The notes: a model not told the origin generated them from the letters alone. A stretch of DNA of 64,000 nt from Candidatus Krumholzibacteriota bacterium (GCA_016932415.1 JAFGCX010000027.1:46800-110799); one strand, 5' to 3'; shown: positions 23,247 through 33,508, counted from the first letter of the stretch. Program-made: numbers and translations.

Positions 23247-24563
23247 CTATCCTTTCCCGGGTTTTCCTCTTTCACCAAGGACCCTGTTGAAAATAAAATC
23301 AATCCTCCTGAGATGCGTTTTAAGGTCAAATGCTTCCTCCATCTCCGATTCACTACAGAATTCACTCATCTTTTTATCTGTTTTCAGTATCTCTTTGAAC
23401 GACAGTTTCGAACCCATACTCCGCATCGCGGCTCCCTGGATTATCGAATATGCCTTTTCCCTGGAAATGCCCTTTTTCACAAGCAACAGGAGAAGGTGCT
23501 GCGAGAAGACGAGCCCACCGGTGAGATCGAGGTTTTCAAGCATCTTCTTTTTATTAACCCTGAGTCCGCTGACAAGCCATATGAATTTTTCGAGCATATA
23601 GGCGAGGATCATCGTGGAATCGGGGAGTATTACTCTTTCGACCGAAGAATGGCTTATATCCCTCTCGTGCCACAAGGCCACATTCTCCAGACCGGCGATC
23701 GAGTTCGACCTGAGAAGCCTGGCCATGCCGGTGATCCTTTCTGTCAGGATCGGATTGCGCTTGTGCGGCATCGCGCTTGATCCTTTCTGCCCCTTTGTGA
23801 AGGGTTCCTCGACCTCTCCCACCTCGGTCCTCTGCAGTCCTCTTATCTCGGTAGCCATCTTTTCAAGAGACGCGCCTATAATTGCGAATGTGGACAGATA
23901 CGAAGCATGCCTGTCGCGCTGAATGATCTGCGTCGTCACGGGAGCTGCCTTCAGCCCGAGTTTTCGCATGACGAAACTTTCGACCCGAGGGTCGGTATGC
24001 GACATAGTCCCCACGGCGCCTGTGATCTGGCCGACTGATATCTCTTCGATGGCACGCTCAAGCCGGCTGATGTTTCTCCCGGTCTCAGCATACCAGACCA
24101 GAAGCTTCATCCCGAAAGTCATCGGTTCGGCATGTATTCCGTGACTCCTCCCGACCATCGGCGTCATACGGTATTTAAGCGCCTGACGCTTCAGGACAGC
24201 CCTCAGTTTTTTCAGCTTTTTCAGGTTCACCAGGCCTGCGTCTCTCATCTGGCAGGCAAGCGCCGTATCGAGAAGATCTGAGCTCGTCATCCCCATGTGA
24301 AGATATCTCCCCGGTTCACCTGTATATTCGGCCATGTTGGTAAGGAAGGCTATAACGTCGTGGCGTGTCTTTTTCTCGATCTTCAGGACTCGGTTGATAT
24401 TATAATCAGCCTTCTTTCTTATCTCCCTGGCAGCTTTTTTCGGGATCAGGCCATACTCGGCCATACCCTCGCAATAGAGGATCTCAATTTCCTTCCACAG
24501 GTCATACTTGTTCTTATCCGACCATATCTCTTTTACTTCGGGGAGTGAATAGCGTGGGATCAA
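23247..24563 (-). CDS. purB: Adenylosuccinate lyase
   Basis: The 438-residue enzyme belongs to the aspartase/fumarase superfamily and has its signature SSAMPHKRNPI near residue 260, plus MGMTSSDLLDTA and GRSHGIHAEP. It acts twice, in IMP synthesis and in making AMP. The start is TTG 24563, four bases after GGAGGAG; translation from it gives MIPRYSLPEVKEIW, a normal PurB start. It begins 10 bases after the htrA stop, so htrA and the purine genes are likely one transcript. Confidence 0.96.
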   Translation of the reverse strand: MIPRYSLPEVKEIWSDKNKYDLWKEIEILYCEGMAEYGLIPKKAAREIRKKADYNINRVLKIEKKTRHDVIAFLTNMAEYTGEPGRYLHMGMTSSDLLDTALACQMRDAGLVNLKKLKKLRAVLKRQALKYRMTPMVGRSHGIHAEPMTFGMKLLVWYAETGRNISRLERAIEEISVGQITGAVGTMSHTDPRVESFVMRKLGLKAAPVTTQIIQRDRHASYLSTFAIIGASLEKMATEIRGLQRTEVGEVEEPFTKGQKGSSAMPHKRNPILTERITGMARLLRSNSIAGLENVALWHERDISHSSVERVILPDSTMILAYMLEKFIWLVSGLRVNKKKMLENLDLTGGLVFSQHLLLLLVKKGISREKAYSIIQGAAMRSMGSKLSFKEILKTDKKMSEFCSESEMEEAFDLKTHLRRIDFIFNRVLGERGKPGKG

Positions 24564-24573
24564 TTATCTCCTC

Positions 24574-25767
24574 CTATGTCTTTTCCTTTGCTTCTACCAG
24601 TTTCAGCTTCACATCAAACGTGCGCCCGTCTCTCCATATTACGATCCCGAGTTCATCTCCGACCTGCTGACCGAATATCACCCGTTCAGCCTGCGAAGCG
24701 TCGAGTATCGTTTTTCCGTTGATCTCTATGATCACATCTCCGACAGCAATACCGGCATCCTCGGCGGGTCCTCCCTGTTCGAGCTGCGTTACTACAAGAC
24801 CGGTATTGAAAGGAATTCCGAGCTGCTTGATCACGTCCGGAGTGAGTTCTCTGACGATCAATCCCGTCCAGACACTCCTGAACCTTCCATACTGCCTTAA
24901 TTCATCTACCACCATCTTTGCCGTATTGATCGGGATCGCGAATCCCATTCCGATGTTACTGCTTCCGCCGCTCGATGAAAAAATAAACGTATTGATCCCT
25001 ACGACAAGCCCTTGAGCCGAAACAAGCGGTCCTCCGCTGTTTCCCGGGTTGATCACCGCGTCGGTCTGAATCATATTCTTGAATATCTGGACCGCCCTGG
25101 CGGTCTGCTTGACGTCCCTGTGAAGAGCGCTTATCACGCCCGCGGTCACCGTAGGCTGAGTATCATTGAAAAGATATGTAAAGGGACTCCCTATCGCTAT
25201 TACTGTCTCGCCTATCTCAAGATGATCTGAATCTCCAAGAGCGGCATAGGGAAGATTCCTTCCCTCGATCCTCAAAAGCGCGAGATCAAATTCCGGAGTA
25301 GAACCGATAAGGGTCGCGAGGACTTCCGTGCTGTCGGTCATAGTGACAAAGATCTCCTCGGCATTACGGATGACATGTTCATTTGTGAGGATGTAACCAT
25401 CAGGATTGACTATCACGCCGGAGCCATAACTCGGATAGCGCTGCTTGGCAAGTCTGGGAATACGTCCACGGAACTGCTGGAACCACTCATCCCACCCGCG
25501 GTTGGCGTATACGAGCTGCGTACGGTAAGCTGTGACCGAGACTACTGTGGGACTCACCCTCTGCCTTGCCGCTACGATAGCATCCCCGCTGAACCTGGTC
25601 CCCTGGTCGGAAATGACATTGCCGGCCGGTCTTGGCAGAAATGGCTCTTCCCTGTTTATTCTCGCAAGAAGTACAATCGAAATTATGAACATGGCAAGAG
25701 AAAGCCCGAAAAGGATACCCATAATAACGGGAAATACTCTCGCCCATCTGGATTCGAAAGGTTTCAA
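24574..25767 (-). CDS. HtrA/Deg-family serine protease with one PDZ domain, membrane anchored
   Basis: A single membrane helix (about residues 11-36) anchors a trypsin-like domain on the periplasmic side. The catalytic triad is visible: His131 in ILTNEHVI, Asp161 in PEFDLALLRIEG and Ser244 in NPGNSGGPLV. One PDZ domain (about 295-385, GLVVTQLEQGGPAEDAGI) closes the 397-residue chain, as in DegS or the Bacillus HtrA proteins. Its role is periplasmic protein quality control or regulated cleavage (family knowledge). The start is TTG 25767; an in-frame stop two codons upstream rules out an earlier start, and the next ATG would remove half the anchor. Confidence 0.93.
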   Translation of the reverse strand: MKPFESRWARVFPVIMGILFGLSLAMFIISIVLLARINREEPFLPRPAGNVISDQGTRFSGDAIVAARQRVSPTVVSVTAYRTQLVYANRGWDEWFQQFRGRIPRLAKQRYPSYGSGVIVNPDGYILTNEHVIRNAEEIFVTMTDSTEVLATLIGSTPEFDLALLRIEGRNLPYAALGDSDHLEIGETVIAIGSPFTYLFNDTQPTVTAGVISALHRDVKQTARAVQIFKNMIQTDAVINPGNSGGPLVSAQGLVVGINTFIFSSSGGSSNIGMGFAIPINTAKMVVDELRQYGRFRSVWTGLIVRELTPDVIKQLGIPFNTGLVVTQLEQGGPAEDAGIAVGDVIIEINGKTILDASQAERVIFGQQVGDELGIVIWRDGRTFDVKLKLVEAKEKT

Positions 25768-25897
25768 TCCTTATCTGTCCTCTCTTTGAGATTTGTCGCG
25801 ACCTGCGCCCCCGCCCGCCGGTGCCGGGTCTCCTCCGGTCATCCTCATCGCCAGAGGCCCGTTAATCTTTTAAACCGGTCCATTGGATATCGTGCCT

Positions 25898-26542
25898 TTA
25901 TTTTTCAACCTTTTCCCAGTCAGCCAGGAAACTTTCGATACCTTTATCGGTAAGAGGATGCTTGATAAGTTGTGATATCACCTTGAAAGGTATCGTGGCG
26001 ACATCGGCGCCAAGAAGAGCGGATTCATATACATGCTGTACGCTTCTGATACTGGCGACTATGATCTGAGTCGCGAACGAATAGTTATTGTAAATGTCTA
26101 CCAGGTCAGCAATCAGTTCCATACCGGGTTGTCCTACATCGTCAAGCCGGCCTACGAATGGACTGACATATGTGGCTCCAGCCTTGGCAACAAGAAGACC
26201 CTGGTTGGCTGAAAAGCATAGCGTAGCATTCGTCTCTATCCCTTCAGCTTTAAACATGCCGATCGCCTTGATACCCTCGGTCGTGCAGGGAACCTTGATG
26301 ATTATATTATCCGCGATAGTCGTCAGGTCTTTTCCCTCTTTGACCATACCCCCGGCATCGAGAGATACTACCTCAGCACTCACGGGACCCGGCACAATCG
26401 AGCAGATCTCCCTGAGAGTCTCCCTGAAACTCCCCTTTTCCCTCGAAAGCAACGTGGGATTAGTTGTAACTCCGTCCAACAGACCAAGTTTCGCCGCTTC
26501 CTTGATCTCGTCCACATTCGCCGTATCAATAAAGAACTTCAT
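25898..26542 (-). CDS. tal: Small transaldolase (TalC/FSA family)
   Basis: The 214-residue protein has the compact transaldolase length. [13 protein letters not shown] at the start, GVTTNPTLL and the Schiff-base lysine Lys83 in IIIKVPCT are seen. The family moves a dihydroxyacetone unit in the pentose phosphate pathway or acts as fructose-6-phosphate aldolase, and sequence alone does not separate the two. The ATG at 26542 follows AGGAGGAGAA. An earlier in-frame start at 26626 would lie upstream of a good promoter and adds 28 atypical residues. It has its own promoter and leads into htrA after 130 bases. Confidence 0.92.
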   Translation of the reverse strand: MKFFIDTANVDEIKEAAKLGLLDGVTTNPTLLSREKGSFRETLREICSIVPGPVSAEVVSLDAGGMVKEGKDLTTIADNIIIKVPCTTEGIKAIGMFKAEGIETNATLCFSANQGLLVAKAGATYVSPFVGRLDDVGQPGMELIADLVDIYNNYSFATQIIVASIRSVQHVYESALLGADVATIPFKVISQLIKHPLTDKGIESFLADWEKVEK

Positions 26543-26593
26543 TTCTCCTCCTGATCTTTCGATAGTCGGTCTACAACCTGAAAAGAAACCGAT

Positions 26594-26622
26594 ATTATAC
26601 AAGTTGGCTGTCAATCTAACAA
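26594..26622 (-). promoter_or_regulatory. Sigma-70-type promoter upstream of the transaldolase gene
   Basis: On the minus strand TTGTTA, 17 bases and a perfect TATAAT are seen, giving transcription from about 26587. A short palindrome GGAATATTCC (26632-26641) lies just upstream of the -35 box. This promoter probably drives tal and possibly htrA and the purine genes downstream. Confidence 0.65.
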
Positions 26623-26668
26623 CCAAATTCGGGAATATTCCGGGAGAAAAGAGCCAGCCCCCCTGTAT

Positions 26669-27397
26669 CTATGTCTCCCGGTATTCTATCTCCATAAAAT
26701 AAAGAGCATAGGGCGGTAAAGTAGGTCCTGCCACCCTCCGGTCACGGGCTTCGAGTATTTTGACTATATCAAGGTCCTTCCCTCTTCCGATTTCCATGAT
26801 CGTTCCGGCGATCGTCCTTACCATATTATAGAGAAACCTGTCGGCTTTCAGATGAAGTGTGAGAAGTGGTTCGTTTTCAATAAGTTCCGCCCGCATGATC
26901 CTGCACCACGTAGATCTTGAGTCCCCTGACGTGGCAAACGACGCGAAATCGTGGTAGCCGACAAGTCTTTTTACAGCTCTTTTCATCAATTCGATATCCG
27001 GCTGATCCCCGGTATAATAGTAGCAGTCGTTCCAGATGGCGGTCGGACGCGTAATGAAGATATACCTGTAACTCCTGCTTCTGGCGTCGTATCGCGCGTT
27101 GAACGCCGGATCAGCTTCCTCGATATCCTTTATCAGAATCGAACGTGGAAGTTTGGCGTTTATCGCTCTTTTTATCAGCTCGACATCATGACTCGTCTCG
27201 ATCCTCACGTTGGCGACCTGCCCGACCGCGTGGACGCCCGCATCGGTCCTTCCTCCGCCGATTATCTTTATCGCGCCATCTGCGAGCTCGGAAAAAGCCC
27301 TGTACAGTTCCCCCTGAACGGTCGTTCTGTCGTTCTGGATCTGCCATCCGCTGAAATCCCTTCCGTTGTATTCGATCGTCAATTTCAGATTTCGCAT
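26669..27397 (-). CDS. truA: tRNA pseudouridine(38-40) synthase TruA
   Basis: The 242-residue cytoplasmic enzyme isomerises uridines 38-40 of the tRNA anticodon arm. It opens with LKLTIEYNGRDFSGWQIQ and carries the catalytic aspartate Asp52 in GGGRTDAGVHA. The late FLYNMVRTIAGT motif is also present. Length is typical. The ATG at 27397 has only a weak purine-rich ribosome site. A partly complementary CCGGGAGA / TCTCCCGG pair spans its stop and may be a weak terminator. Confidence 0.96.
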   Translation of the reverse strand: MRNLKLTIEYNGRDFSGWQIQNDRTTVQGELYRAFSELADGAIKIIGGGRTDAGVHAVGQVANVRIETSHDVELIKRAINAKLPRSILIKDIEEADPAFNARYDARSRSYRYIFITRPTAIWNDCYYYTGDQPDIELMKRAVKRLVGYHDFASFATSGDSRSTWCRIMRAELIENEPLLTLHLKADRFLYNMVRTIAGTIMEIGRGKDLDIVKILEARDRRVAGPTLPPYALYFMEIEYRET

Positions 27398-27484
27398 ATC
27401 GATTCCATCATCTTTTCACTTTTCCACCGGCTTTGATCATTTCCCTGGTAATCGTTCCGATCGGGAAATATCAGCAGCGGCCAT

Positions 27485-29125
27485 TCAGTATGGAAGGTCT
27501 GTCTCGAGCGAATCAGATTCCCACCTGTTCAACCTGTACTTTTCAGGGTGCAATTCCAGTACTTTTCGAAGCCATTTTTCAGAATATCCTTCTTCCTTCG
27601 CGCGGCCTTTTTCATGCTGGATATATCCGTCGTTATACTTTCTTATCAGAAGTTCTGCGAGGCCGCGATATTGTTTTACTATCCTGTTCGCGGCATTTTC
27701 CGAATAATCGGTCAGATAATCGGCCGCCAGAGTGGGATCATTTTTATACAGTTCCAGTGCCGCTTTTTCGACGGCCGGTTGCATCGCCGAAAGATTATTC
27801 TCAAGCTCTGCCTGCACCTCGATAATATCGTTCTTCATGACATCGTACCGCAGATTGGCATAGTTGGCGACGAAGTTAAAGACCCACCAGGCTGAATCCC
27901 ATGAAAATTCATCCATGCTGCCTTCAGCCAGGGTCTCCGGGATCCTGTCAGTGCAGGCGTAAAATGGAATATATACTGAAAAATATGTGTCATCGACGCC
28001 ATACCAGAATACTCCCCCGATCGCGTCGGGCAGGTACGAACGGGATTGGGAAACGAAAGAAAAACCGGTCTGCTGGGTCGAAATGGGTCTTTCCCATGTG
28101 TAATCACTTCCGTCAATATTCCAGTTCATCGGACGCCATCTGTTTGGCGTACCGAAAGGCCCCGCGTCTACGCCGCAGGTCATATCGTATGGTGTCCCTT
28201 CGTAATGATCCCGCATAAGGGCGAATACATCCTCGCGGGAAAGTTTTTTGTCCGGTTTTATCCAGAGCGGATAGGGATCGGCCCCTTTGACGCCCCTGTG
28301 ATAATCGGAAGAAAACTCTTTTGATGGAGCTGCTCTTCTGAAGATGCTCCAGACTCGCGTCTCGCAATAGCGAAGCTTCTGCGGAGGTGATGGACAGTAA
28401 GCCTTATGAAAACTGAACGGTTTTCCGGAAGAAGGATCGTAATACCCTTTCCTTATCGCGAAATCTATCACGTCTTCCGAATAAAGGCAGTTCTTGCTGT
28501 CCTTTAAAGGAAATTCGCCGATTCTGGCCTTGTTGGCGTGAGCGCATATATACCCGTCAGGTATTCTCAGCGCGACCCAGTTCGCCCCCTTCTCTCCTGG
28601 TCCCTTGCCTGTTATCTCGAGGAGCCACGCTTCATTCTTGTCTCCTATCGAGATCGATTCCCCGGTGCTTCTGTAACCATATTCCTCGACGAGTTCTCCG
28701 ATAAGTACGACAGCTTCTCTTGCCGTTTTCGCTCTCTGAAGCGCGATCCTCATCAACCACCAGTAGTGAAGTATCCCTTCTTCGTTGACGAGTTCCTCCC
28801 GCCCGGTAAATGTTGTCTCTCCTATGACGACCTGGTATTCATTCATCAGATAGACCACTCCATGCGTGCGAGGAGGCTGGGAGATACTTGCCACGACATT
28901 TCCGCTCCAGTCCTTTAATTCATACAGATCCCCGGGTGCGTGGTCTTCCGGAGGAGTGTAGGTCATATGGGGATGAAACTCCCCGTCACAGGTATATGTG
29001 ACCATCACCGAACCGTCAGAACTTGCGCCTTTCGTCACTATCAGATTGGTGCATGCTGATATACTTGCTGAAACGAAGGCGACCTGCATAAGAAACAGGA
29101 AAAGCGCTCTGGAGACGATTTTCAT
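27485..29125 (-). CDS. Secreted C69-family dipeptidase-like peptidase
   Basis: The 546-residue protein has a signal peptide (KIVSRALFLFLMQVAFVSA) that ends directly at SACTNLIVTKGASSDGS. In peptidase family C69/U34, a cysteine exposed in this way is the N-terminal nucleophile, so Cys of ACTN is the likely catalytic residue. Other C69 features are GILHYWWLMRIALQRAKTAREAV and GYRSTGESISIGDKNEAWLLE. It probably hydrolyses small peptides in the periplasm or outside. The ATG 29125 is chosen over 29227 because it follows GGAGG, starts the signal peptide, and lies downstream of a good promoter. Confidence 0.9.
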   Translation of the reverse strand: MKIVSRALFLFLMQVAFVSASISACTNLIVTKGASSDGSVMVTYTCDGEFHPHMTYTPPEDHAPGDLYELKDWSGNVVASISQPPRTHGVVYLMNEYQVVIGETTFTGREELVNEEGILHYWWLMRIALQRAKTAREAVVLIGELVEEYGYRSTGESISIGDKNEAWLLEITGKGPGEKGANWVALRIPDGYICAHANKARIGEFPLKDSKNCLYSEDVIDFAIRKGYYDPSSGKPFSFHKAYCPSPPQKLRYCETRVWSIFRRAAPSKEFSSDYHRGVKGADPYPLWIKPDKKLSREDVFALMRDHYEGTPYDMTCGVDAGPFGTPNRWRPMNWNIDGSDYTWERPISTQQTGFSFVSQSRSYLPDAIGGVFWYGVDDTYFSVYIPFYACTDRIPETLAEGSMDEFSWDSAWWVFNFVANYANLRYDVMKNDIIEVQAELENNLSAMQPAVEKAALELYKNDPTLAADYLTDYSENAANRIVKQYRGLAELLIRKYNDGYIQHEKGRAKEEGYSEKWLRKVLELHPEKYRLNRWESDSLETDLPY

Positions 29126-29173
29126 TTTTATCGGACCTCCCTGGTTCAAAAGGGGCAAAGAATATTTACATGA

Positions 29174-29202
29174 AGAATACAACGCATCCATATCGAATGC
29201 AA
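29174..29202 (-). promoter_or_regulatory. Sigma-70-type promoter for the C69 peptidase gene
   Basis: The minus strand shows TTGCAT, 17 bases, TATTCT. Transcription would begin near 29167, about 40 bases before the ATG at 29125. This supports the shorter start for that gene. Confidence 0.55.
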
Positions 29203-29267
29203 AACATCTTGACATCCACCGCTTCAAAATGGCAGGACAATAGAGTCACTAACATATTGGAGAGATC

Positions 29268-31325
29268 ATGAACAAATTTGGACTGTCTTTAAGCCTGTTT
29301 ATTATGACCGCTTTGATTCTCATCTCCTTCCCTGACAGAAGTATCGCGGGATCAAAATATGAACGGATTCTAAGGGACCCGGAGGGAAAGAGAAAACTCG
29401 GGATCCTCGCTGGAATGGAAGAAGATCGCGTCCTCACCGATGATATCCGTGCTTTGATACGCGACCCCGATCCACTTATCAGGCTAAGGTCGGCAGAGGT
29501 CCTCGGACGGGTCGACTATCCGATCGGGACTGTCTTCTACCTGACAAAACTTGTCAAAGACGAGGACGATGCTGTAGCTGGTTCTGCTATTTATTCCCTG
29601 GGTCTTGTAGGATACAGGGAAGAGACGCGGCAGATGGCGGTTGAAGCGCTCGGGGCATGCCTAAAGGAAGGGAATCCAGGCAGAAAATTGCTGGCTCTGG
29701 ACGCTCTTGGAAGAACGAGGTCGAGTGAAGCGGCATCCCTGATAAAACCATATCTGAAGAATTTCCACTCATCTCTCAGGGCTGAAGCAGCCCTCGCCCT
29801 GTCACTGCTGGGCGACTCGACACAGGCCAAAGCATGCGCGCTGTCATTATCAGACCCGCAACCAGCCGTTACCGCCATGGCGGCATATACGATCGGCAGA
29901 CTCGGGTACCCTCTTGAGAATCACAGGCTCATCGCCTTGATGGAAAGTGAGGATCGAGAGGTCCGCCTGAGGGCATCTGAAGCGCTCGGCCGCCTGAAAG
30001 AGAAAAAAGCAATCGAACGGCTGGCCTGGTTTCTTACCGGTGATGACAGGATGCTTGCTGTAAAGGCAGCTGAAGCGCTCGGCAGGATCGGCGGTAAAAA
30101 ATCGGCCGAAAAACTTGAAAAGGCGCTTTCTCTCGATGACAGCTACCTCAAAACACTCGCCCTGGAAGGAATACAGAGGACAGGTAATAAAAAATCTTTT
30201 TCGAAAGTCCTGCCTCTTTTAAACGACAAGTCTCTGATGACCAGGGTCGCCGCGATAAAGGCTGCAGCTGAAACAGGAGGTTCAAAGGCGAGGATCCATC
30301 TTCTGGAAAAGGTCAAATCAGGAACTCCATATGAAAAAATGACCGCTCTGGAATTCCTGGGCGAAATAGGGATTGAGGAAGATATAGGATTACTGACCGA
30401 TATCCTTTCCTCGGCGACAGGCCATCTTTCGAGAGAGGGAGCTGCTGCCGGGTTGGGCAGATGGAAGAATACCGATCTTTTTACTATCCCCTGCGGTGAT
30501 AATCAAATCACTCCGGCCAAAGCGCTTGTTGACGCGGCAAATGGGGATGACCGGGTCATAGCGACGATAGCTATTGAATCTATTGGTAATACGATTCCCG
30601 CCAAAGCGATCGATGATCTGTCTGGAATATTCAATAAAAGCGTATCCCGTGAAGATTCGGATAAAAAACTCGCTATCATAAGGATCCTGGGGGCCTTTGG
30701 AGACAACGGCGATATGACCGTCGAACAGGAACCGGGCATAAAGATGCTGCTTAAAACGGCACTTGTCGATCCGGATCCGCGTGTACGGGAGGCATCAGCC
30801 GAAGCAGCCGGGAGATTCGGATTGAACTTTTCCCCCGACCCCACTCTTTCATCCCGATGGATCAGGGGCGATCTCCCGAGGGAGACTCCCCCCCTGCCTT
30901 CCGGAGACAGGAAGATTTCGATCGTCACCGCGAAGGGGAATATCGAGATCACGCTTTTTGGAGATGACGCTCCGGGGATAGTAGCCGCTATCCTTACGCT
31001 GGTCCAGAATGGCTTTTATGACGGCCTTAATTTTCACCGCGTTGTCCCCGGATTTGTCATTCAGGGTGGATGTCCACGAGGAGATGGATGGGGAGACGCC
31101 GGATTTTTCCTTCGAAGTGAATTTAATATGCACAGGTATGGCAGGGGATATGTCGGGGTCGCTCATTCCGGAAAAGATACTCCGGGAAGCCAGTTTTTCA
31201 TAACTCATACTCCCCAGCCGCATCTTGACGGCCGGTACACTGTAATCGGCATTGTAACGGATGGAATGGAAGTGGTCGACAGGATCGAGATCGGTGACAG
31301 CTTCAGGATAAGAATGGTAGAATGA
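29268..31325 (+). CDS. Exported HEAT-repeat protein with C-terminal cyclophilin-type prolyl isomerase domain
   Basis: The 685-residue chain starts with a signal peptide (about residues 1-28). Residues 50-540 are many HEAT-like helical repeats (for example [44 protein letters not shown]). Residues 545-685 are a compact cyclophilin domain with [30 protein letters not shown] and [11 protein letters not shown]. The usual active-site arginine (FHRV) is present, so it is probably an active prolyl isomerase. The HEAT array may hold a client or anchor it to a periplasmic partner (inference). GGAGAG lies four bases before the ATG. It overlaps the symporter gene by 4 nt. Confidence 0.92.
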   Translation: MNKFGLSLSLFIMTALILISFPDRSIAGSKYERILRDPEGKRKLGILAGMEEDRVLTDDIRALIRDPDPLIRLRSAEVLGRVDYPIGTVFYLTKLVKDEDDAVAGSAIYSLGLVGYREETRQMAVEALGACLKEGNPGRKLLALDALGRTRSSEAASLIKPYLKNFHSSLRAEAALALSLLGDSTQAKACALSLSDPQPAVTAMAAYTIGRLGYPLENHRLIALMESEDREVRLRASEALGRLKEKKAIERLAWFLTGDDRMLAVKAAEALGRIGGKKSAEKLEKALSLDDSYLKTLALEGIQRTGNKKSFSKVLPLLNDKSLMTRVAAIKAAAETGGSKARIHLLEKVKSGTPYEKMTALEFLGEIGIEEDIGLLTDILSSATGHLSREGAAAGLGRWKNTDLFTIPCGDNQITPAKALVDAANGDDRVIATIAIESIGNTIPAKAIDDLSGIFNKSVSREDSDKKLAIIRILGAFGDNGDMTVEQEPGIKMLLKTALVDPDPRVREASAEAAGRFGLNFSPDPTLSSRWIRGDLPRETPPLPSGDRKISIVTAKGNIEITLFGDDAPGIVAAILTLVQNGFYDGLNFHRVVPGFVIQGGCPRGDGWGDAGFFLRSEFNMHRYGRGYVGVAHSGKDTPGSQFFITHTPQPHLDGRYTVIGIVTDGMEVVDRIEIGDSFRIRMVE

Positions 31326-32896
31326 CGGAAATCAGAGTTAAGGAAGTATTTTCATCCAGATGGTCGCTTCTTCTTGCCGCCCTTGGAATGGCTGTCGGAA
31401 CAGGCAATATCTGGAGATTCCCGAGGGTAATAGCCCAGAACGGTGGAGCCCCGTTTCTCGTGCCATGGTTTCTCTTTCTCTTTCTCTGGTCAATCCCTCT
31501 TCTCATGATCGAGTTCGGGTTAGGCAAAAAGACCAGGATGGGAACTATCGGAGCTTTTGGATCGATAGACAGAAGACTCACATGGATGGGCGGTTTCGTT
31601 GGAATATGCACGCTGGCCATAACGTTCTATTACAGTGTCGTGACAGGCTGGTGTTTTCGGTATTCGCTGGCCTCCTTTCTTGATATTCTCTTCAGCCCCG
31701 GATCTGTCGCCGGTGGAGGTCTATGGGGAGAGGAGACTACCAGATTCTGGACTGCTTTCCAGAATACAGGCTGGCAGCCGGTACTTTTTCACCTTATCGC
31801 CATACTCGGTGGATCGTTCATAATCTATCGCGGCGTTGTGGCCGGTATAGAAAAAGCCAATCGAATCATGCTCCCTTCACTTTTTGTGCTGCTTATCATA
31901 GCCGGGATAAGAGCTGTGACCCTGCCTGGAGCATCGGCCGGACTCAATTATCTTTTCCATCCTGACTGGAGCGCCCTGATGAACTGCCGCATCTGGCTTG
32001 AGGGACTGACGCAAAGCGCCTGGTCGACCGGGGCCGGTTGGGGTCTGATATTGACTTACGCTGTATATATGAAAAGACACGATGACATCGTTGCCAATTC
32101 CTTTCTGGCCGGGCTCGGGAACAATTCCGCCTCGCTACTCGCGGCGGTCGCCGTAATCCCGACAGTTTTCGCGATACTGCCGTACGATCAGGCTATATCA
32201 GCCGCGCAGGATACCGGTCCTCTGAGCACCGGCTTGACATTTATCTGGATCCCGAAACTCTTTGAACATGTCAGTGGTGGCCGTTTCTTTCTTCTTGTAT
32301 TCTTTCTCGCGCTTTCTGTCGCGGCACTTTCATCGCTGATATCAATGATCGAGCTGGGAACGCGAAATGTCATGGACTTCGGCCTGTCGAGGAAACGGGG
32401 CATATTGATTATTGGTTCCGCCTGTTTTATTTTCGGCCTTCCATCGGCCCTTGATCCGGGATTTTTCCAGAACCAGGACTGGGTATGGAGCGTCGGACTT
32501 CTTGTAAGCGGCTTTCTTTTCTGCACAATAGTGATCATCTATGGAGTCAGGCGATTCAGGGTCGAATTGCTTGACAACCCGGATAACGATATAAAACCCG
32601 GCAGGATATTTGATTTTGCGGTCAGGTTCCTTCTCCCGATAGAATTTCTCGCTATGGCTGTATGGTGGTTCTCGCAGTCAGTGCTTGTGTATGACCCGCA
32701 ATTCTGGTGGCATCCGTTCAGAAAATTCAGCGTCGGTACCTGTTTATTTCAATGGGGCCTGGTGATAGTGATCCTTTTACTCTCTCAGAGATCTCTTAAC
32801 AGGCTTCTCTTTGAAAGGACCTCCACCTCTGGGTACAACAGGAACCGACCGGAAAATCGTGTGAATGAAAATGGGCGGAAGGAGCGAAACTCATGA
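31322..32896 (+). CDS. Sodium:neurotransmitter symporter family transporter (NSS, MetP-like)
   Basis: The 524-residue inner-membrane protein has about eleven or twelve hydrophobic helices. It begins with the NSS signature in helix 1 ([20 protein letters not shown]), the unwound segment that binds sodium and the amino acid substrate in LeuT. The pairing with a tiny downstream gene is the pattern of MetP/MetS, a methionine and alanine importer of Corynebacterium. The substrate is therefore likely a neutral amino acid (inference). The ATG overlaps the upstream stop (ATGA), tying it to the HEAT-cyclophilin gene. Confidence 0.93.
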   Translation: MTEIRVKEVFSSRWSLLLAALGMAVGTGNIWRFPRVIAQNGGAPFLVPWFLFLFLWSIPLLMIEFGLGKKTRMGTIGAFGSIDRRLTWMGGFVGICTLAITFYYSVVTGWCFRYSLASFLDILFSPGSVAGGGLWGEETTRFWTAFQNTGWQPVLFHLIAILGGSFIIYRGVVAGIEKANRIMLPSLFVLLIIAGIRAVTLPGASAGLNYLFHPDWSALMNCRIWLEGLTQSAWSTGAGWGLILTYAVYMKRHDDIVANSFLAGLGNNSASLLAAVAVIPTVFAILPYDQAISAAQDTGPLSTGLTFIWIPKLFEHVSGGRFFLLVFFLALSVAALSSLISMIELGTRNVMDFGLSRKRGILIIGSACFIFGLPSALDPGFFQNQDWVWSVGLLVSGFLFCTIVIIYGVRRFRVELLDNPDNDIKPGRIFDFAVRFLLPIEFLAMAVWWFSQSVLVYDPQFWWHPFRKFSVGTCLFQWGLVIVILLLSQRSLNRLLFERTSTSGYNRNRPENRVNENGRKERNS

Positions 32897-33018
32897 CAGG
32901 GTCAGCGATAATAATGATGTGCGTCATCTGCGGCCTGGTGTGGGGCGGGTTCACTGGCTTTTTGGTCTTCGTCATGAGGATGGAGAGGAAAAGAAAAAAT
33001 GATTCCGAATCTAGCTGA
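32893..33018 (+). CDS. MetS-like small subunit of the NSS transporter (41 residues)
   Basis: A short frame starts in a 4-nt ATGA overlap with the symporter gene. It encodes 41 residues with one membrane helix (SAIIMMCVICGLVWGGFTGF) followed by a basic RMERKRK tail. This matches the architecture of the MetS/MaAIMP small subunits, which in Corynebacterium are needed for activity of the NSS transporter. The coupling and topology are seen; the function is by analogy. It overlaps the end of the convergent Nudix gene by 8 bases. Confidence 0.8.
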   Translation: MTGSAIIMMCVICGLVWGGFTGFLVFVMRMERKRKNDSESS

Positions 33019-33508
33019 TATTTTCCTTCAGGCCCGAAATGATCCTGCGCTGACATTCAAACCCGATTTCAGGCAGATCGGCCAGATGAAAAAATCTCGC
33101 GTCCATGGCGTCGTCCCCGGCGATCAGCTCTCCGCCAGTGATGATTCCGTTGAAAATAACGATTATCGTATTTCCTCTCGGATCGTCAAAACAGGACTCC
33201 ACCGCGTGAATACCGGCTATCTCGACGTCAAGCCCTGTCTCTTCCTTTAATTCCCTGACCGCCGTGATTTTTATTCCTTCATCATATTCTACATATCCCG
33301 AAGGTATTACCCAGGTTCCTTTGTACGGTTCGAATGCCCTTTGGACAAGAAGTATCTGCCCATGATCGTCAAAGACCAGGACACCGGCAGCCGGCGAAGG
33401 ATTCAGATAATGGATGAAATCACAATTGAAACATTTCATCCTTCTGGTTCTTTCGTCCTGGTGTGGACGCATCTTCCCTCCGCACCTCGGACAATATTTG
33501 TATGACAT
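33011..33508 (-). CDS. Nudix hydrolase with N-terminal zinc ribbon
   Basis: The 165-residue protein opens with a zinc ribbon (CPRCGGKM and CFNC, four cysteines). The complete Nudix box follows: GYVEYDE, seven residues, then RELKEETGL, matching GX5EX7REUXEEXGU. Zinc-ribbon Nudix proteins include NADH pyrophosphatase-like and ADP-ribose-type enzymes, and the substrate cannot be told here. The start ATG 33508 (MSYKYCPRCG) is preferred over a TTG two codons earlier. It sits 29 bases after the lipoprotein gene's stop on the same strand's upstream side, so the two may be co-transcribed. Confidence 0.92.
   Translation of the reverse strand: MSYKYCPRCGGKMRPHQDERTRRMKCFNCDFIHYLNPSPAAGVLVFDDHGQILLVQRAFEPYKGTWVIPSGYVEYDEGIKITAVRELKEETGLDVEIAGIHAVESCFDDPRGNTIIVIFNGIITGGELIAGDDAMDARFFHLADLPEIGFECQRRIISGLKENIS

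Noticed and set aside
22906-23601. 231-residue plus-strand frame
   Set aside because: It is antisense to purL and purB, with no plausible ribosome site or domain.
25771-25848. 25-codon minus-strand frame ending six bases before htrA
   Set aside because: It is rich in Gly/Ala/Pro with no ribosome site; a leader peptide is possible but there is no support beyond position.
26640-26685. CCGGGAGA / TCTCCCGG pair across the truA stop
   Set aside because: The loop is about 26 bases and no T-run follows, so a terminator cannot be asserted.
29209-29235. TTGACA on the plus strand before the HEAT-cyclophilin gene
   Set aside because: The nearest -10-like hexamer (GACAAT) is 21 bases away, too far for a sigma-70 promoter.
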